Part shown: piece by piece, positions 51,844 to 61,237 of the stretch | How positions within the stretch are numbered: position 1 is the stretch's first letter | Layout: each line of letters opens with the position of its first letter | The notes under the pieces: model-generated | Database searches by the model: none | The model's input: only the letters and a program-made list of their open reading frames with translations | What the model was told of the DNA's origin: nothing | Made by a program: the position numbers and the translations under genes | From: RGIG3009 sp964390295 | GTDB taxonomy: Bacteria > Bacillota > Clostridia > Oscillospirales > Acutalibacteraceae | Direction of reading: 5' to 3' | DNA length: 64,000 nucleotides | Assembly (NCBI GenBank): GCA_964390295.1 | Contig: CAYMHR010000001.1 | Coordinates: 62,001 to 126,000, forward strand

Positions 51844-53388
51844 ATGAAAAAATTGTTATCCTTACTTTTGGTACTGGTACTATGCTTTTCCTTAGCCGCC
51901 TGCAGTAAAAAGCAGGAAGAAGCCGACAAGGACTCCGGCAATGCCGGCAGCTCCGGTGTCAGCTCCTCTGCGGTCGGCGGCGCGGTGGATACCGTCGTCG
52001 GTGTGTACGATGCGCTGTCGTCCTCGCTTGGTCAGGCAAGCGGTGCCGCCAGCATGGAAATGAGCATCGAATTAAGTGACGATCTGTTGGATATGCTGAA
52101 GCAAGTCATGGGCGCTACGGCGGAAACCGACGTGGACCTCAACTGGCTGAACAACGTCACCGTCGGTATTGACACCGCCGTCAAAGACGATCTGATGAAC
52201 GTCGTAATGAAGCTCGGTCTGGGCGGCACGCAGATCGTATCGATGGACGTCATCGCGGATATGAAAAATGGCAAGGCGTTTGTCGGGATTCCCGAGCTCA
52301 GCGACAAATACGTCGGCATGACAATGGACGTTGACGAGTTCGGCACCGGCACGGAGCTGTTGCAGGGTCTCGCTGACGCTCTGCCCGACAGTCAAACGGT
52401 CTCCAAGCTGTTGGAAAAATACATCGGCATCGTCCTCGATAATATCACCCTGCCGGAAAAACAGTCGGTGGAGTTGACGGCCTCCGGCGTGACGCAGTCG
52501 GTTTCCAAGCAGGAGCTCGTTATCACCGAAAAGCTGGGCGCCACCATTGGTGTCGCCGTGCTCACCGAGCTTAAAAACGACAACGACGTAAAAACCGTTC
52601 TGGATAATCTGTTCAAGGCTTATGCAGACGAAGACCTCTACAGTGCCTTTGTTGAGAGCATCGATGAAGTACTGAATTCGCTTTCCGTGGACGAAGCCTC
52701 CGAGGAAGCGGTCGGCCGCGTCATCCTATACACCTCCGGTAACGAGTTGATCGGCTTTGAGGTTTACGACGGAACCGAAATCGCCGTTATCAGCTGTCTG
52801 GCCCCCACCTCCGGCGACAAAACCGGCGTAAAGCTCGCGTTCGGTTCCGGCAGTGACACCGTGGAAATCAACGGCAGTGGCACCCGCGCCGGCGACAAGC
52901 TAAACGGCGTATACACCGTTTCCATGGGCGGCAAAACCTACTTTACCGTCAAGCTGATTGATTTTGTCAGCGGCAATACGACCAGCGGCAAAATCCAGCT
53001 TTGGCCGGAGGACGCGTTCTACAACGCCCTTGATTCGCAAACCAAATCGCTGTTCTCCGTCATCGATCTCGGCGTGGAGCTGGTGCTGAACAGCGGTTCC
53101 GGCACCGACACGATTTCAATCAACATTCTCAACGGCACCAGCACGTTTGCCGGCATCACTCTTAAGGTAAAATCGGGCGGCACGGCATCCGTCACTGCGC
53201 CGAGCAACAGCCAGGTGATCGACGTCAACGACACCGACGCTCTGGAGTCGTGGATGACGTCCTGGAATTTTGACAGCGTCGTTTCCAACCTCCGCAAAGG
53301 CGGCTTGCCCTCCGAATGGTTGACGCTGGTGGAATCGCTGTTCAGCGGTTCTGCTCTCACCAATTCAAGCAATCATTTTGCCCTCTAA
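51844..53388 (+). CDS. Lipoprotein of unknown function
   Basis: 514 residues. Lipoprotein signal peptide with lipobox L-A-A-C (Cys20), followed by a Ser/Gly/Glu/Lys-rich linker to about residue 45. The remaining 460 residues are rich in Val/Thr/Asp/Ser beta-strand patterns with no motif I recognise; two similar halves are possible (residues about 50-280 and 290-510). Monocistronic with its own promoter and terminator. Probably an abundant surface lipoprotein. Confidence 0.8.
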   Translation: MKKLLSLLLVLVLCFSLAACSKKQEEADKDSGNAGSSGVSSSAVGGAVDTVVGVYDALSSSLGQASGAASMEMSIELSDDLLDMLKQVMGATAETDVDLNWLNNVTVGIDTAVKDDLMNVVMKLGLGGTQIVSMDVIADMKNGKAFVGIPELSDKYVGMTMDVDEFGTGTELLQGLADALPDSQTVSKLLEKYIGIVLDNITLPEKQSVELTASGVTQSVSKQELVITEKLGATIGVAVLTELKNDNDVKTVLDNLFKAYADEDLYSAFVESIDEVLNSLSVDEASEEAVGRVILYTSGNELIGFEVYDGTEIAVISCLAPTSGDKTGVKLAFGSGSDTVEINGSGTRAGDKLNGVYTVSMGGKTYFTVKLIDFVSGNTTSGKIQLWPEDAFYNALDSQTKSLFSVIDLGVELVLNSGSGTDTISINILNGTSTFAGITLKVKSGGTASVTAPSNSQVIDVNDTDALESWMTSWNFDSVVSNLRKGGLPSEWLTLVESLFSGSALTNSSNHFAL

Positions 53389-53407
53389 TAAAACTTCACA
53401 ACTGACT

Positions 53408-53458
53408 GGGAACAGGCGCAGATATCCTTTGGACGTCGGCGCCTTCCCTTTTATAAGG
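53408..53458 (+). terminator. Terminator after the lipoprotein gene
   Basis: GGGAA-CA-GGCGC ... GCGCC-TTCCC with a two-base bulge, then TTTTAT. Only about 10 bp upstream of the next gene, so it may also modulate the ABC operon. Confidence 0.7.
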
Positions 53459-53466
53459 AGCACTCT

Positions 53467-54135
53467 ATGCAAATCGAGGTTCAGAAAATTACCAAGTCGT
53501 ATGGCAAAAAGCGTGTGCTGAACGGCATCAGCTTTTCGGCAGAAGGCGGGCAGTGCATCGGTATTTTGGGCGGAAACGGCAGCGGCAAATCCACCCTGCT
53601 GTCCATTCTGACAGGCATTCAACCGTGCGACGGTGGCCGCTTTCTGTGCGACGGGCACGACGTGCTCGCGTCGGCGGCGCGCCGCAGTGAGCTGCTCGGC
53701 TACGTTCCGCAGGGGACTCCGCTGATCGAAGAGCTGACGGCACGCGACAATTTGCGATTGTGGTATGACCGCGCGACATTAAAACGTGAGCTGGAAAACG
53801 GCGTTCTGGCAACGCTGGGAGTTTCTGAATTTTTGAAGACACCGGTGTATAAGCTGTCCGGTGGCATGAAAAAGCGGCTGTCGATCGGATGCGCCGTGGC
53901 AAAGCATCCGCCGGTGATCCTTCTGGATGAGCCGATGGCGGCACTGGATTGGGCATGCAAGCAAAGCATCACCGCCTATCTGCGCCGTCACAAGGAAAAC
54001 GGTGGCATCCTGCTATTGGTCACACACGATGCCTACGACTTGGCTCTGTGCGACGAATGGTATATTTTGAAAGACGGCGTTGCAGTCCCGTTCGTGTACG
54101 ACGGCAACGTCGATCGCTTGGTGAGACGTTTGTGA
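53467..54135 (+). CDS. ABC transporter ATP-binding protein
   Basis: 222 residues: Walker A GGNGSGKST, Q-loop in VPQGTP, signature LSGGMKKRLS, Walker B VILLDEP and H-loop VTHD. It energises the two membrane proteins that follow. One base separates its stop from the next start. ABC-2 exporters of this type often export drugs, lipids or antimicrobial peptides; the cargo is unknown. Confidence 0.93.
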   Translation: MQIEVQKITKSYGKKRVLNGISFSAEGGQCIGILGGNGSGKSTLLSILTGIQPCDGGRFLCDGHDVLASAARRSELLGYVPQGTPLIEELTARDNLRLWYDRATLKRELENGVLATLGVSEFLKTPVYKLSGGMKKRLSIGCAVAKHPPVILLDEPMAALDWACKQSITAYLRRHKENGGILLLVTHDAYDLALCDEWYILKDGVAVPFVYDGNVDRLVRRL

Positions 54136-54136
54136 T

Positions 54137-55375
54137 ATGAAAACCTATCTGCTGTTACAACTAAAGCGCGTGGCAAAGCTGTTTCCCTACGTTTTGGTAG
54201 TGGCGCTAATCCTGTTTGGCGCACTGCTGACGGTATTTCACGCCGTTTTACAGAAGCTGGCCGACGATGACGCGCAAAGCGCCCTGCGGGTTCGCGTCGC
54301 CGTTACCGGCGATACCAATTATCCCTATTTTGACCTGTGGATGTCCGCCGTCCGGAATTTCGATACCTCGCAATACGCCATCGATATTATAAAAATGGAA
54401 GAAGACCAGGCAGAAAGCGCGCTGGAAGCCGGTTCACTGACAGCCTACGTCGTTTTACCCGACAACTTCATCGAGGAAGCGCTGTGTGGCCGCATCAAAA
54501 CGATCACCTACGTAACGACCTCCGGCGCCGTGGACACCATGTCACTGTTCAAGGACGAAGTCACCGAGGTCATCTCCTCCATTTTGGCGGAATCGCAAAA
54601 GGGTGTTTACGGCATTGCCAACGCCCTGGATGATACCGGGCACGAGGACGTTTCCTACGAAAAGCTCAACGAACTGAACCTGAAATATATTGACCTCATT
54701 TTGGATCGCTCCGAGTTATACTGCGTCGAACCCGTAGCGGCGGAAGGAGACGACGTACCGCTTCAAATTTACCTGTTCAGCGGCATTACGGTATTGTTTG
54801 TGTTTTTAACGGCGTTGCCATACGCCCTGCTGTATATTAAAAAGGACCGCTCCCTGCATCGCACGCTGGCGGCGCGCGGCTTTTCACCCTTGCGCCAGCT
54901 TTTGTGTGAATACGCCGCCTACGCCATCGCCGTGCAATGCCTTTTCGTGCTGGTATTGGCGGTACTCTCACAAGTCAACGCCGACTCGCTGTACGGTATT
55001 CCGGGTGGTCTTCGTCTGCTCCGGTTCGCCGTCGAGCTGTTCCCGGTCATTCTGACCGTTGCCGCCTACGGTTTTCTGGTATTCGAGCTGTCCGAAGATT
55101 TGGTCTCCGGCTTGCTGTGCTACTTTTTCCTTACGTTGGCACTGTGCTACGTTTCCGGCTGCCTGTACCCTTTATACGCCTTCCCGGAAACGGTACAACG
55201 TGTGGCGGCCTATCTGCCAACGGCACTGGCACGGGAATACGTAACCGCCTGCCTGACGGGTAACACCGTCTCCGCTTCACTTCCGGGCGTACTGCTGTAT
55301 GCTGTACTGTTCGTCGCGGCAGCAGTCGGCGTACGTCAGGGACGGCTGAACCGTCGAGAGGGGGGAGCCGTATGA
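54137..55375 (+). CDS. ABC-2 type permease subunit 1
   Basis: 412 residues. One N-terminal helix (about 14-36), a large extracytoplasmic region to about 215, then five further helices. This is the ABC-2 membrane topology of YhaP/NatB-like permeases. Overlaps the next gene by four bases (ATGA). Confidence 0.85.
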   Translation: MKTYLLLQLKRVAKLFPYVLVVALILFGALLTVFHAVLQKLADDDAQSALRVRVAVTGDTNYPYFDLWMSAVRNFDTSQYAIDIIKMEEDQAESALEAGSLTAYVVLPDNFIEEALCGRIKTITYVTTSGAVDTMSLFKDEVTEVISSILAESQKGVYGIANALDDTGHEDVSYEKLNELNLKYIDLILDRSELYCVEPVAAEGDDVPLQIYLFSGITVLFVFLTALPYALLYIKKDRSLHRTLAARGFSPLRQLLCEYAAYAIAVQCLFVLVLAVLSQVNADSLYGIPGGLRLLRFAVELFPVILTVAAYGFLVFELSEDLVSGLLCYFFLTLALCYVSGCLYPLYAFPETVQRVAAYLPTALAREYVTACLTGNTVSASLPGVLLYAVLFVAAAVGVRQGRLNRREGGAV

Positions 55376-56517
55376 AACGCCTGTGCCGATGGCTGATCCT
55401 GCTAAACAAGCGCCTGTATAAAAAAGCGACCTTCGTGATCCTATTGGTACTGATCCCCCTGACAGTGGTAGCGTTAAGTCTCGTTTTCCAAGAGGACAGC
55501 GGCTTCGTCACCATCGCCCTAGGGCAGGAGAACCCCGACGACGCGCTGGCTTCCGAAATCGTTGCCGAGCTGACCCAAAACCAGCGTGTGATTCGTTTCG
55601 TTCCTTGTGAAACGGCCGAGCAAGCCGAAGCCATGGTGACAGGGCACCGAGCGGATGCCGCCTGGGTGATTGCCGCCGATCTGCAAGAAAAGCTGAACTC
55701 GTTTTTGAAAACGCGCCACAACCGCGAAGCCGTCGTCACCGTACTGCTTCGCGAGGAAACCGTGCCGTTGCGGCTGGCCAACGAAAAGCTGGCCGGCGTG
55801 CTGTATCGGCGCTGTGCACCGGCACTGTACCGGCAGTACGTGCGAAACGACGTGGCCGAGCTGGATTCTGTCAGTGACGAAGAACTCATGAGCTATTATC
55901 TGTCGTTCGAGCAGGAAAACGATCTGTTCCAATTCGCCTATCCCGACGGCGACTCCGGCGGTGACTACGTTTCCGGTGGATATTTGGTCGCACCCCTGCG
56001 CGGCTTGCTTTCGGTGTTCGTGTTGCTGGGCGGCCTAGCCGCCGCCATGTTTTACAAACAGGACGAGCGGCGCGGCGTATTCGCCTGGGTGCGCCAATCG
56101 CGTCTGCCGTTCATTGCGGCAGGCTGTCAGGGAATCGCCGTCGTCAATCTCACCGCCGTTATGCTGGCGTCGCTGGCGATTGCCGGAATTACCGGATCAC
56201 TTCTGCGCGAGCTGGTCGCGGCGTTACTATACGCTGTGTGTTGCACATCCTTTTGCTTCTTGCTGTCACAGCTCATCCGTCCAATCAACGTACTCGGCAT
56301 GATCACACCGCCGCTGATCGTCTGTGCCATCGTCACCTGTCCCATCTTCTTCGATTTCGGTGCGCTGCGGCTGTTGCAACTGCTATTGCCGCCGACCTAC
56401 TACCTGCACGCGGTACACAGCAACCGGTATCTTCTGTACGGCGCCCTATATGCGCTGGCCTGTATCGTTCTAGGGCTTCTGTTCAGCCACCTACGACGAC
56501 CGAAACGGCATGGCTAA
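55372..56517 (+). CDS. ABC-2 type permease subunit 2
   Basis: 381 residues with the same layout as the preceding permease: N-terminal helix, long external domain, and a C-terminal block of helices from about 205. The two probably form a heterodimer with the ATPase dimer. No cargo clue. Confidence 0.85.
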   Translation: MKRLCRWLILLNKRLYKKATFVILLVLIPLTVVALSLVFQEDSGFVTIALGQENPDDALASEIVAELTQNQRVIRFVPCETAEQAEAMVTGHRADAAWVIAADLQEKLNSFLKTRHNREAVVTVLLREETVPLRLANEKLAGVLYRRCAPALYRQYVRNDVAELDSVSDEELMSYYLSFEQENDLFQFAYPDGDSGGDYVSGGYLVAPLRGLLSVFVLLGGLAAAMFYKQDERRGVFAWVRQSRLPFIAAGCQGIAVVNLTAVMLASLAIAGITGSLLRELVAALLYAVCCTSFCFLLSQLIRPINVLGMITPPLIVCAIVTCPIFFDFGALRLLQLLLPPTYYLHAVHSNRYLLYGALYALACIVLGLLFSHLRRPKRHG

Positions 56518-56573
56518 CGTGCGGTGCCGCTCTCACGCCTCGCCAAGCATTATCACAAACAACAAGCTCCTGC

Positions 56574-56600
56574 CGAACCTGTCGGCAGGAGCTTTTCATT
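56574..56600. terminator. Terminator between the ABC-2 operon and the AGCS gene
   Basis: AAGCTCCTGCCGA...TCGGCAGGAGCTTTT, 12-bp stem; strong on the plus strand and possibly also used by the convergent AGCS gene. Nothing else was seen in 56601-56688. Confidence 0.85.
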
Positions 56601-56688
56601 CTGTGGAATCATCAAGCGTCGTCCGGGCGGAATTATTCCGTTGCGGGTGCGCTTGCCATGTACTATCACAGACTCCATTACGAAGCCA

Positions 56689-58215
56689 TTACACCTCCAC
56701 GGTCTCCTTTTGCGTTTCCGGTTTTGCCTGCTGATAGGACAGCATTGCGTCCGTTGCCTTTCCCTTCAAGGTGCGATCCACGTAGTTGTTGGTGATTTTT
56801 CGCACCAGCGGGAACAGCGCCACCACACCGATCAGGTTGGGAATCATCATCAGTCCGTTGAACGTATCCGACACGTCCCATGCCAACGAAGACGTCATCA
56901 CTGCACCAAACATGATCGTGCAGACGTGAATAATCTTAAACACCACGGAGCTTTTAGCACCAAACAGGTATTCCCACGCTTTGGAGCCGTAGTGCGACCA
57001 ACCGAGCACAGTGGTAAAGGCAAACAAAAACATGGCCACGGCGATGAACTTCTCGCCAAAGTTGATACCGAAATCAAACACCGTGTTGAAGGCGCCACCG
57101 ACCAGCGTCGCATCGGTATAGCCATCCAGCAACGCGCCGGTGTTCAGGTCGTAGGCACCGGAGGTCAACACCACGAGCGCCGTCATCGTGCACACGACCA
57201 TGGTATCGGCAAACACCTCGAAAATGCCCCACATGCCCTGCTTGACCGGCTCCTTGACGTTGGAATTGGAATGTACCATAACCGACGAACCCAAGCCGGC
57301 TTCGTTGGAAAACACGCCGCGCTTAAAGCCCTGTACGATGGCCGTACCGATCAAGCCGCCGAGCCCGGCCTTCAGATCAAACGCGCCGGCAAAGATGGCG
57401 CGGATCGCCGGCCAAACGTTGTTATAGTTGATGCCGATGATTGCCAGGCTTCCCGTCACGTACAGCACGACCATAAACGGCACGATTTTTTCCGCCGCGG
57501 CCGCAATGCGCTTCAGTCCACCCAGCACGATCAGCGCCGTCAACAGCATGATCACCGCGCCGATGATGACGTTGTACAGCGAAATATCGCCCATCACCAT
57601 CGTCGAGGACAGCGACGGCACGTCGAACGCTTTGGCAACGTTGGCAACGATCTTGTTAACCTGACCCATGCTGCCGATGCCGAACGAAGCCAGTAACGTG
57701 AAAATGCAAAACAGCACTGCCAGCACCGAGCCGACAACCTTCATACCCTTTTTGCCGTCCAAGCCGTCTTTCAAATAGTACATCGCGCCGCCCGACCATT
57801 CGCCGTTTTCGTTACGGCGGCGATAATACAAACCCAGCACGTTTTCGGAATAGTTGGTCATCATGCCGAAAAACGCCGCGACCCACATCCAGAACACCGC
57901 TCCGGGGCCACCGATCACGATCGCCGCCGCAACACCGGCGATATTGCCGGTGCCGATCGTTGCCGCCAGCGCCGTGCACAACGCCTGGAACGGTGAGATC
58001 GCGCCCTTTTCCTTGGTATGCCCGATCACATCTTTCTTAAACAGACTGCCCAGCGTATTTTTGAACCAGTGCCCCAAATGCGTAATCTGAAACACCTTGG
58101 TGCACAGCGTCATCAGCACGCCTACCGTGATCAACAGCCACACGCCGGTTTTCGTCCAAACAAACTCGTTGATCACACCGTTTACGTCCTCGATCACCTT
58201 AAAAAAACCTTCCAT
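56689..58215 (-). CDS. Sodium:alanine/glycine symporter (AGCS family)
   Basis: 508 residues, about ten helices. AGCS signatures ALAATIGTGNIAGVAAAI, GGPGAVFWMWVAAFFGM and KRGVFSNEAGLGS are intact. It imports Ala or Gly with Na+. ATG 58215 follows AGGAGG; the frame upstream runs into the riboswitch and is rejected. Control by the tandem glycine riboswitch points to glycine as a relevant substrate. Confidence 0.95.
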   Translation of the reverse strand: MEGFFKVIEDVNGVINEFVWTKTGVWLLITVGVLMTLCTKVFQITHLGHWFKNTLGSLFKKDVIGHTKEKGAISPFQALCTALAATIGTGNIAGVAAAIVIGGPGAVFWMWVAAFFGMMTNYSENVLGLYYRRRNENGEWSGGAMYYLKDGLDGKKGMKVVGSVLAVLFCIFTLLASFGIGSMGQVNKIVANVAKAFDVPSLSSTMVMGDISLYNVIIGAVIMLLTALIVLGGLKRIAAAAEKIVPFMVVLYVTGSLAIIGINYNNVWPAIRAIFAGAFDLKAGLGGLIGTAIVQGFKRGVFSNEAGLGSSVMVHSNSNVKEPVKQGMWGIFEVFADTMVVCTMTALVVLTSGAYDLNTGALLDGYTDATLVGGAFNTVFDFGINFGEKFIAVAMFLFAFTTVLGWSHYGSKAWEYLFGAKSSVVFKIIHVCTIMFGAVMTSSLAWDVSDTFNGLMMIPNLIGVVALFPLVRKITNNYVDRTLKGKATDAMLSYQQAKPETQKETVEV

Positions 58216-58228
58216 GCCCTTTCCTCCT

Positions 58229-58266
58229 AAAACAAAAGCGGATCGCCCTGTTCCAGCACGATCCGC
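58229..58266 (-). terminator. Riboswitch expression-platform terminator
   Basis: GCGGATCG (58259-58266) / CGATCCGC (58238-58245) followed by TTTTGTTTT on the minus strand, between the glycine aptamers and the symporter start. Confidence 0.88.
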
Positions 58267-58289
58267 AAAAAGCACAACGGTACACCCGT

Positions 58290-58480
58290 AGGTGCGTTGC
58301 CTTTGTCCTTTTGCCTGAGAGATTCGCGCTGTCACGCGTTGCCCCTTCGGCCCCCGACTGAACGCCGGGCGTCTCCAAAGTCCTATCTGCTTACAGTCCT
58401 CATCCGTTGCCGGACACCTGAGAGTGTTGCTCCTTCGGTTGCAGTGCATTTCCTGCAAGCATCGTTTAGGCGTATTCCAT
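58290..58480 (-). promoter_or_regulatory. Tandem glycine riboswitch
   Basis: Two aptamers in tandem. Each shows the conserved core: CCGAAGGAGCAA (58427-58438) with CTCTCAGG (58417-58424) for aptamer 1, and CCGAAGGGGCAA (58339-58350) with CTCTCAGG (58314-58321) then CAAAAGGAC for aptamer 2. A terminator follows. It should couple symporter transcription to intracellular glycine; whether glycine turns it on or off cannot be read with certainty. Confidence 0.93.
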
Positions 58481-58490
58481 TTACCCGGCT

Positions 58491-58519
58491 ATTATATACC
58501 CTCCTCCCGTAAAACGCAA
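58491..58519 (-). promoter_or_regulatory. Promoter of the riboswitch-AGCS unit
   Basis: TTGCGT (58514-58519), 17 bp, TATAAT (58491-58496) on the minus strand, just upstream of aptamer 1. Confidence 0.82.
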
Positions 58520-58576
58520 GCTTTTTGTTGCTTTTTCTCTCAAAATACGGTAAAATAAAGAACGAGGTGTTCGTTT

Positions 58577-60331
58577 ATGAAAAATGCAAGCAAGCCGTCC
58601 AACAAAGCGCTCATTTGCCGGTTTCTCCCCTACTATCGGGAATTCGTCGGCGTCGTTATACTGGACCTGTTCTGTGCCTCACTCACCACCATCTGTGAGC
58701 TGGTGCTACCACTCATCGTTCGTTATATCACCAACGCCGCCATGACCGACGTCGCCGCACTAACCGTCCGCTCCATTCTCATCGTCGGCGTGCTGTATTC
58801 GGCTCTGCGGATCATCGACACCGCCGCCCAATACTATATGACCTCCATCGGCCATATCATGGGCACGCGCATTGAAACCCGTATGCGAAGCGACTTGTTC
58901 CGTCATCTGCAACGGTTGCCCTTTTCCTACTATGACGAAACCAAGGTCGGCACCCTCATGTCTCGTATCACCAACGACCTGTTCGAAGTCACCGAGTTTG
59001 CCCACCACTGCCCCGAAGAATTTTTCATCGCCGGCATCAAAATTACCGCCGCCTTTATCATCCTCTGCACCGTCAACGTTTGGCTGACACTCATCGTGTT
59101 CGCCATCGTTCCGATCATGTTGATCGTCTGCATTCCCTTCCGCCACCGCATGAAGGAGGGCTTCCGCGATTCCCGCGTCGTCATCGGCGAGATCAATTCG
59201 CAGGTAGAGGACAGCCTGCTCGGCATCCGCGTGGTCAAATCGTTTGCGAACGAATCGCTGGAGCTGGAAAAGTTTGATCGGGGCAACCGCAACTTTCTGG
59301 CGGTCAAAAAGAAAATTTACTACGCCATGGCTGGCTTTAACAGCGTCACCCGTTTGTTTGACGGCTTGATGTATATCGCCGTCGTCGTGGCAGGTGCCCT
59401 GTTCATGATCGACGGCAAGATCACCCCCGCCGATTTGGTCGCCTATCTACTCTACGTGTCCACCCTGCTTACCTCGGTGCGCCGCATCATCGAATTTTCC
59501 GAGCAATTCTACCGCGGCATGACCGGCGTCGAGCGGTTTGCCGAAATCATGGATACACCCGTGACGATCGACGACCGTCCCAATGCCGGGACGCTCACCG
59601 ACGTTCGCGGCAATCTGGCCTTTCACGACGTCACCTTCCGGTATAATGAGGCCGGCAAAAACGTTCTTCAACACCTTACACTGGACATTCCAGCCGGCAA
59701 AACCGTGGCGTTGGTTGGTCCTTCCGGCGGTGGCAAAACAACCCTGTGCGGCTTAGTTCCACGCTTTTACGACGTTGCCGACGGCACCGTCCGGCTGGAC
59801 GACACCGACGTGCGCGATCTCACACTCGCTTCCCTACGGCGCGCCGTCGGCGTGGTACAACAGGACGTGTACCTGTTCTCCGGCAACATCTATGAAAATA
59901 TCGCCTATGGCAAGCCGGGCGCCACACAGGAGGAAGTGGAAGCGGCGGCGCGTTTGGCTGGCGCCGAGGAATTTATCCGTGAGCTTCCCGACGGCTACGA
60001 CACCTACGTCGGAGAACGCGGTGTCAAGCTGTCCGGCGGTCAAAAGCAACGCATCTCCATTGCGCGCGTATTTCTGAAGGACCCTCCGATTTTGATTCTC
60101 GATGAAGCCACCAGTGCGCTGGACAACGAATCCGAGTTGCTGGTGCAGCAATCTCTGGAGCGGCTCGCCAAAGGGCGTACCACCCTCATCGTGGCGCACC
60201 GGCTTACCACCGTCCGTAACGCCGACCTCATCGTCGTGCTCACGGGCGACGGCATTGCGGAGTCAGGCACCCACCGCGAGCTGATTGAGAAAAACGGTCT
60301 CTACGCTTCGCTGTATCGCCTGTACGAATAA
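58577..60331 (+). CDS. ABCB-type ABC exporter (membrane + ATPase domains)
   Basis: 584 residues: six-helix exporter domain (1-320; FSYYDETKVGTLMSRITND, EDSLLGIRVVKSFANE) and ATPase domain (Walker A GPSGGGKTT, LSGGQKQR, Walker B ILILDEATSALD, H-loop VAHR). Works as homodimer or heterodimer; no partner half is adjacent. Likely a lipid or drug exporter. Confidence 0.94.
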   Translation: MKNASKPSNKALICRFLPYYREFVGVVILDLFCASLTTICELVLPLIVRYITNAAMTDVAALTVRSILIVGVLYSALRIIDTAAQYYMTSIGHIMGTRIETRMRSDLFRHLQRLPFSYYDETKVGTLMSRITNDLFEVTEFAHHCPEEFFIAGIKITAAFIILCTVNVWLTLIVFAIVPIMLIVCIPFRHRMKEGFRDSRVVIGEINSQVEDSLLGIRVVKSFANESLELEKFDRGNRNFLAVKKKIYYAMAGFNSVTRLFDGLMYIAVVVAGALFMIDGKITPADLVAYLLYVSTLLTSVRRIIEFSEQFYRGMTGVERFAEIMDTPVTIDDRPNAGTLTDVRGNLAFHDVTFRYNEAGKNVLQHLTLDIPAGKTVALVGPSGGGKTTLCGLVPRFYDVADGTVRLDDTDVRDLTLASLRRAVGVVQQDVYLFSGNIYENIAYGKPGATQEEVEAAARLAGAEEFIRELPDGYDTYVGERGVKLSGGQKQRISIARVFLKDPPILILDEATSALDNESELLVQQSLERLAKGRTTLIVAHRLTTVRNADLIVVLTGDGIAESGTHRELIEKNGLYASLYRLYE

Positions 60332-60391
60332 CCCTTTTCGGACATCGCCGCCCGATCGCCGTTGCCCACCTTTTTCGTATCGATTCATGCT

Positions 60392-60427
60392 CTTGCACCG
60401 TACCCCTGCGTACGGTGCAAGTTTTTG
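60392..60427 (+). terminator. Terminator after the ABCB exporter
   Basis: CTTGCACCGTAC...GTACGGTGCAAG, 12-bp perfect stem, then TTTTTG. Confidence 0.92.
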
Positions 60428-60456
60428 TTGCACTTTTTGTCGTTTTATGCTATGGT
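60428..60456 (+). promoter_or_regulatory. Promoter of the DUF5058-M20 operon
   Basis: TTGCAC (60428-60433), 17 bp, TATGGT (60451-60456); a TATTAT five bases further on is an alternative -10. Confidence 0.6.
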
Positions 60457-60489
60457 ATTATTAATAAAATATGAATAGGAGTGATTTTG

Positions 60490-61224
60490 TTGGAATTTAA
60501 CGTGAACCATCCCATTCTGTTTGTGCTGGTCGGCGTCGTCATCGCCGTGGTACTGGCGCAATCGATCTACTTCCTGGTCAAAGCGTGCCGCCGCGCCAAG
60601 CAACTCGGCATCGCCTCCGCCACCGTGAAAAAAACCATTTCGTCGGCAGCCGTGTTTACCATTGCCCCCGCCATCGGTATTCTGATCGGCGTCATCTCCC
60701 TGTCCAAAGCGTTGGGCCTGGCGTTGCCGTGGCTGCGCCTTTCGGTCATTGGCTCCATCACCTATGAAACCGTGGCCGCCGCCAACGTGCTGAACGCCGC
60801 CAACGTCTCCGCCAGTGTCACCATCACCGATTCGTCGCTGTACGTCACTACCGTGTGGGTCATGACCGTCGGCATCGCTATCGGCCTGATTCTGGTTCCC
60901 TTTGTCACCAAAAAGCTGCAGGGCGGCATGTCCAAGATCGGCATGAAGGACAAAAAATGGGGCGAGATTTTCAACAACGCCATGTTCCTCGGCATGATCT
61001 CCGCCTTCCTCGGCTACGTATTCTGCGACGTCACTTACGTGTTCTCCGGCGATACCGCCGGGCTGGTTCCCGTGTGCGTCATGGTGGTATCCGCCGTCGT
61101 TATGGCAATCTGCGGTCTGCTCTCTAAGAAATTCGGTATGCGCTGGCTGGAAGATTACGCTCTCCCCGTCAGCATGATTGCCGGCATGGCCTCCGCCATC
61201 CCGTTTAACGCCTGGTTAGGTTAA
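60490..61224 (+). CDS. DUF5058-like membrane protein
   Basis: 244 residues with about six hydrophobic helices and short loops; it resembles what I recall as the DUF5058 family. TTG at 60490 is chosen since AGGAG lies eight bases before it; the in-frame GTG at 60481 overlaps that ribosome site. It is the first gene of a three-gene unit with a second membrane protein and an M20 peptidase, suggesting a two-component small-solute or peptide transporter feeding the peptidase. Function is inferred from context only. Confidence 0.7.
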   Translation: MEFNVNHPILFVLVGVVIAVVLAQSIYFLVKACRRAKQLGIASATVKKTISSAAVFTIAPAIGILIGVISLSKALGLALPWLRLSVIGSITYETVAAANVLNAANVSASVTITDSSLYVTTVWVMTVGIAIGLILVPFVTKKLQGGMSKIGMKDKKWGEIFNNAMFLGMISAFLGYVFCDVTYVFSGDTAGLVPVCVMVVSAVVMAICGLLSKKFGMRWLEDYALPVSMIAGMASAIPFNAWLG

Positions 61225-61237
61225 GGAGGAATCGACT

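Noticed and set aside
58216..58458. 81-codon N-terminal extension of the AGCS symporter
   Set aside because: That stretch is the glycine riboswitch and its terminator; the AGGAGG-preceded ATG at 58215 starts the protein.
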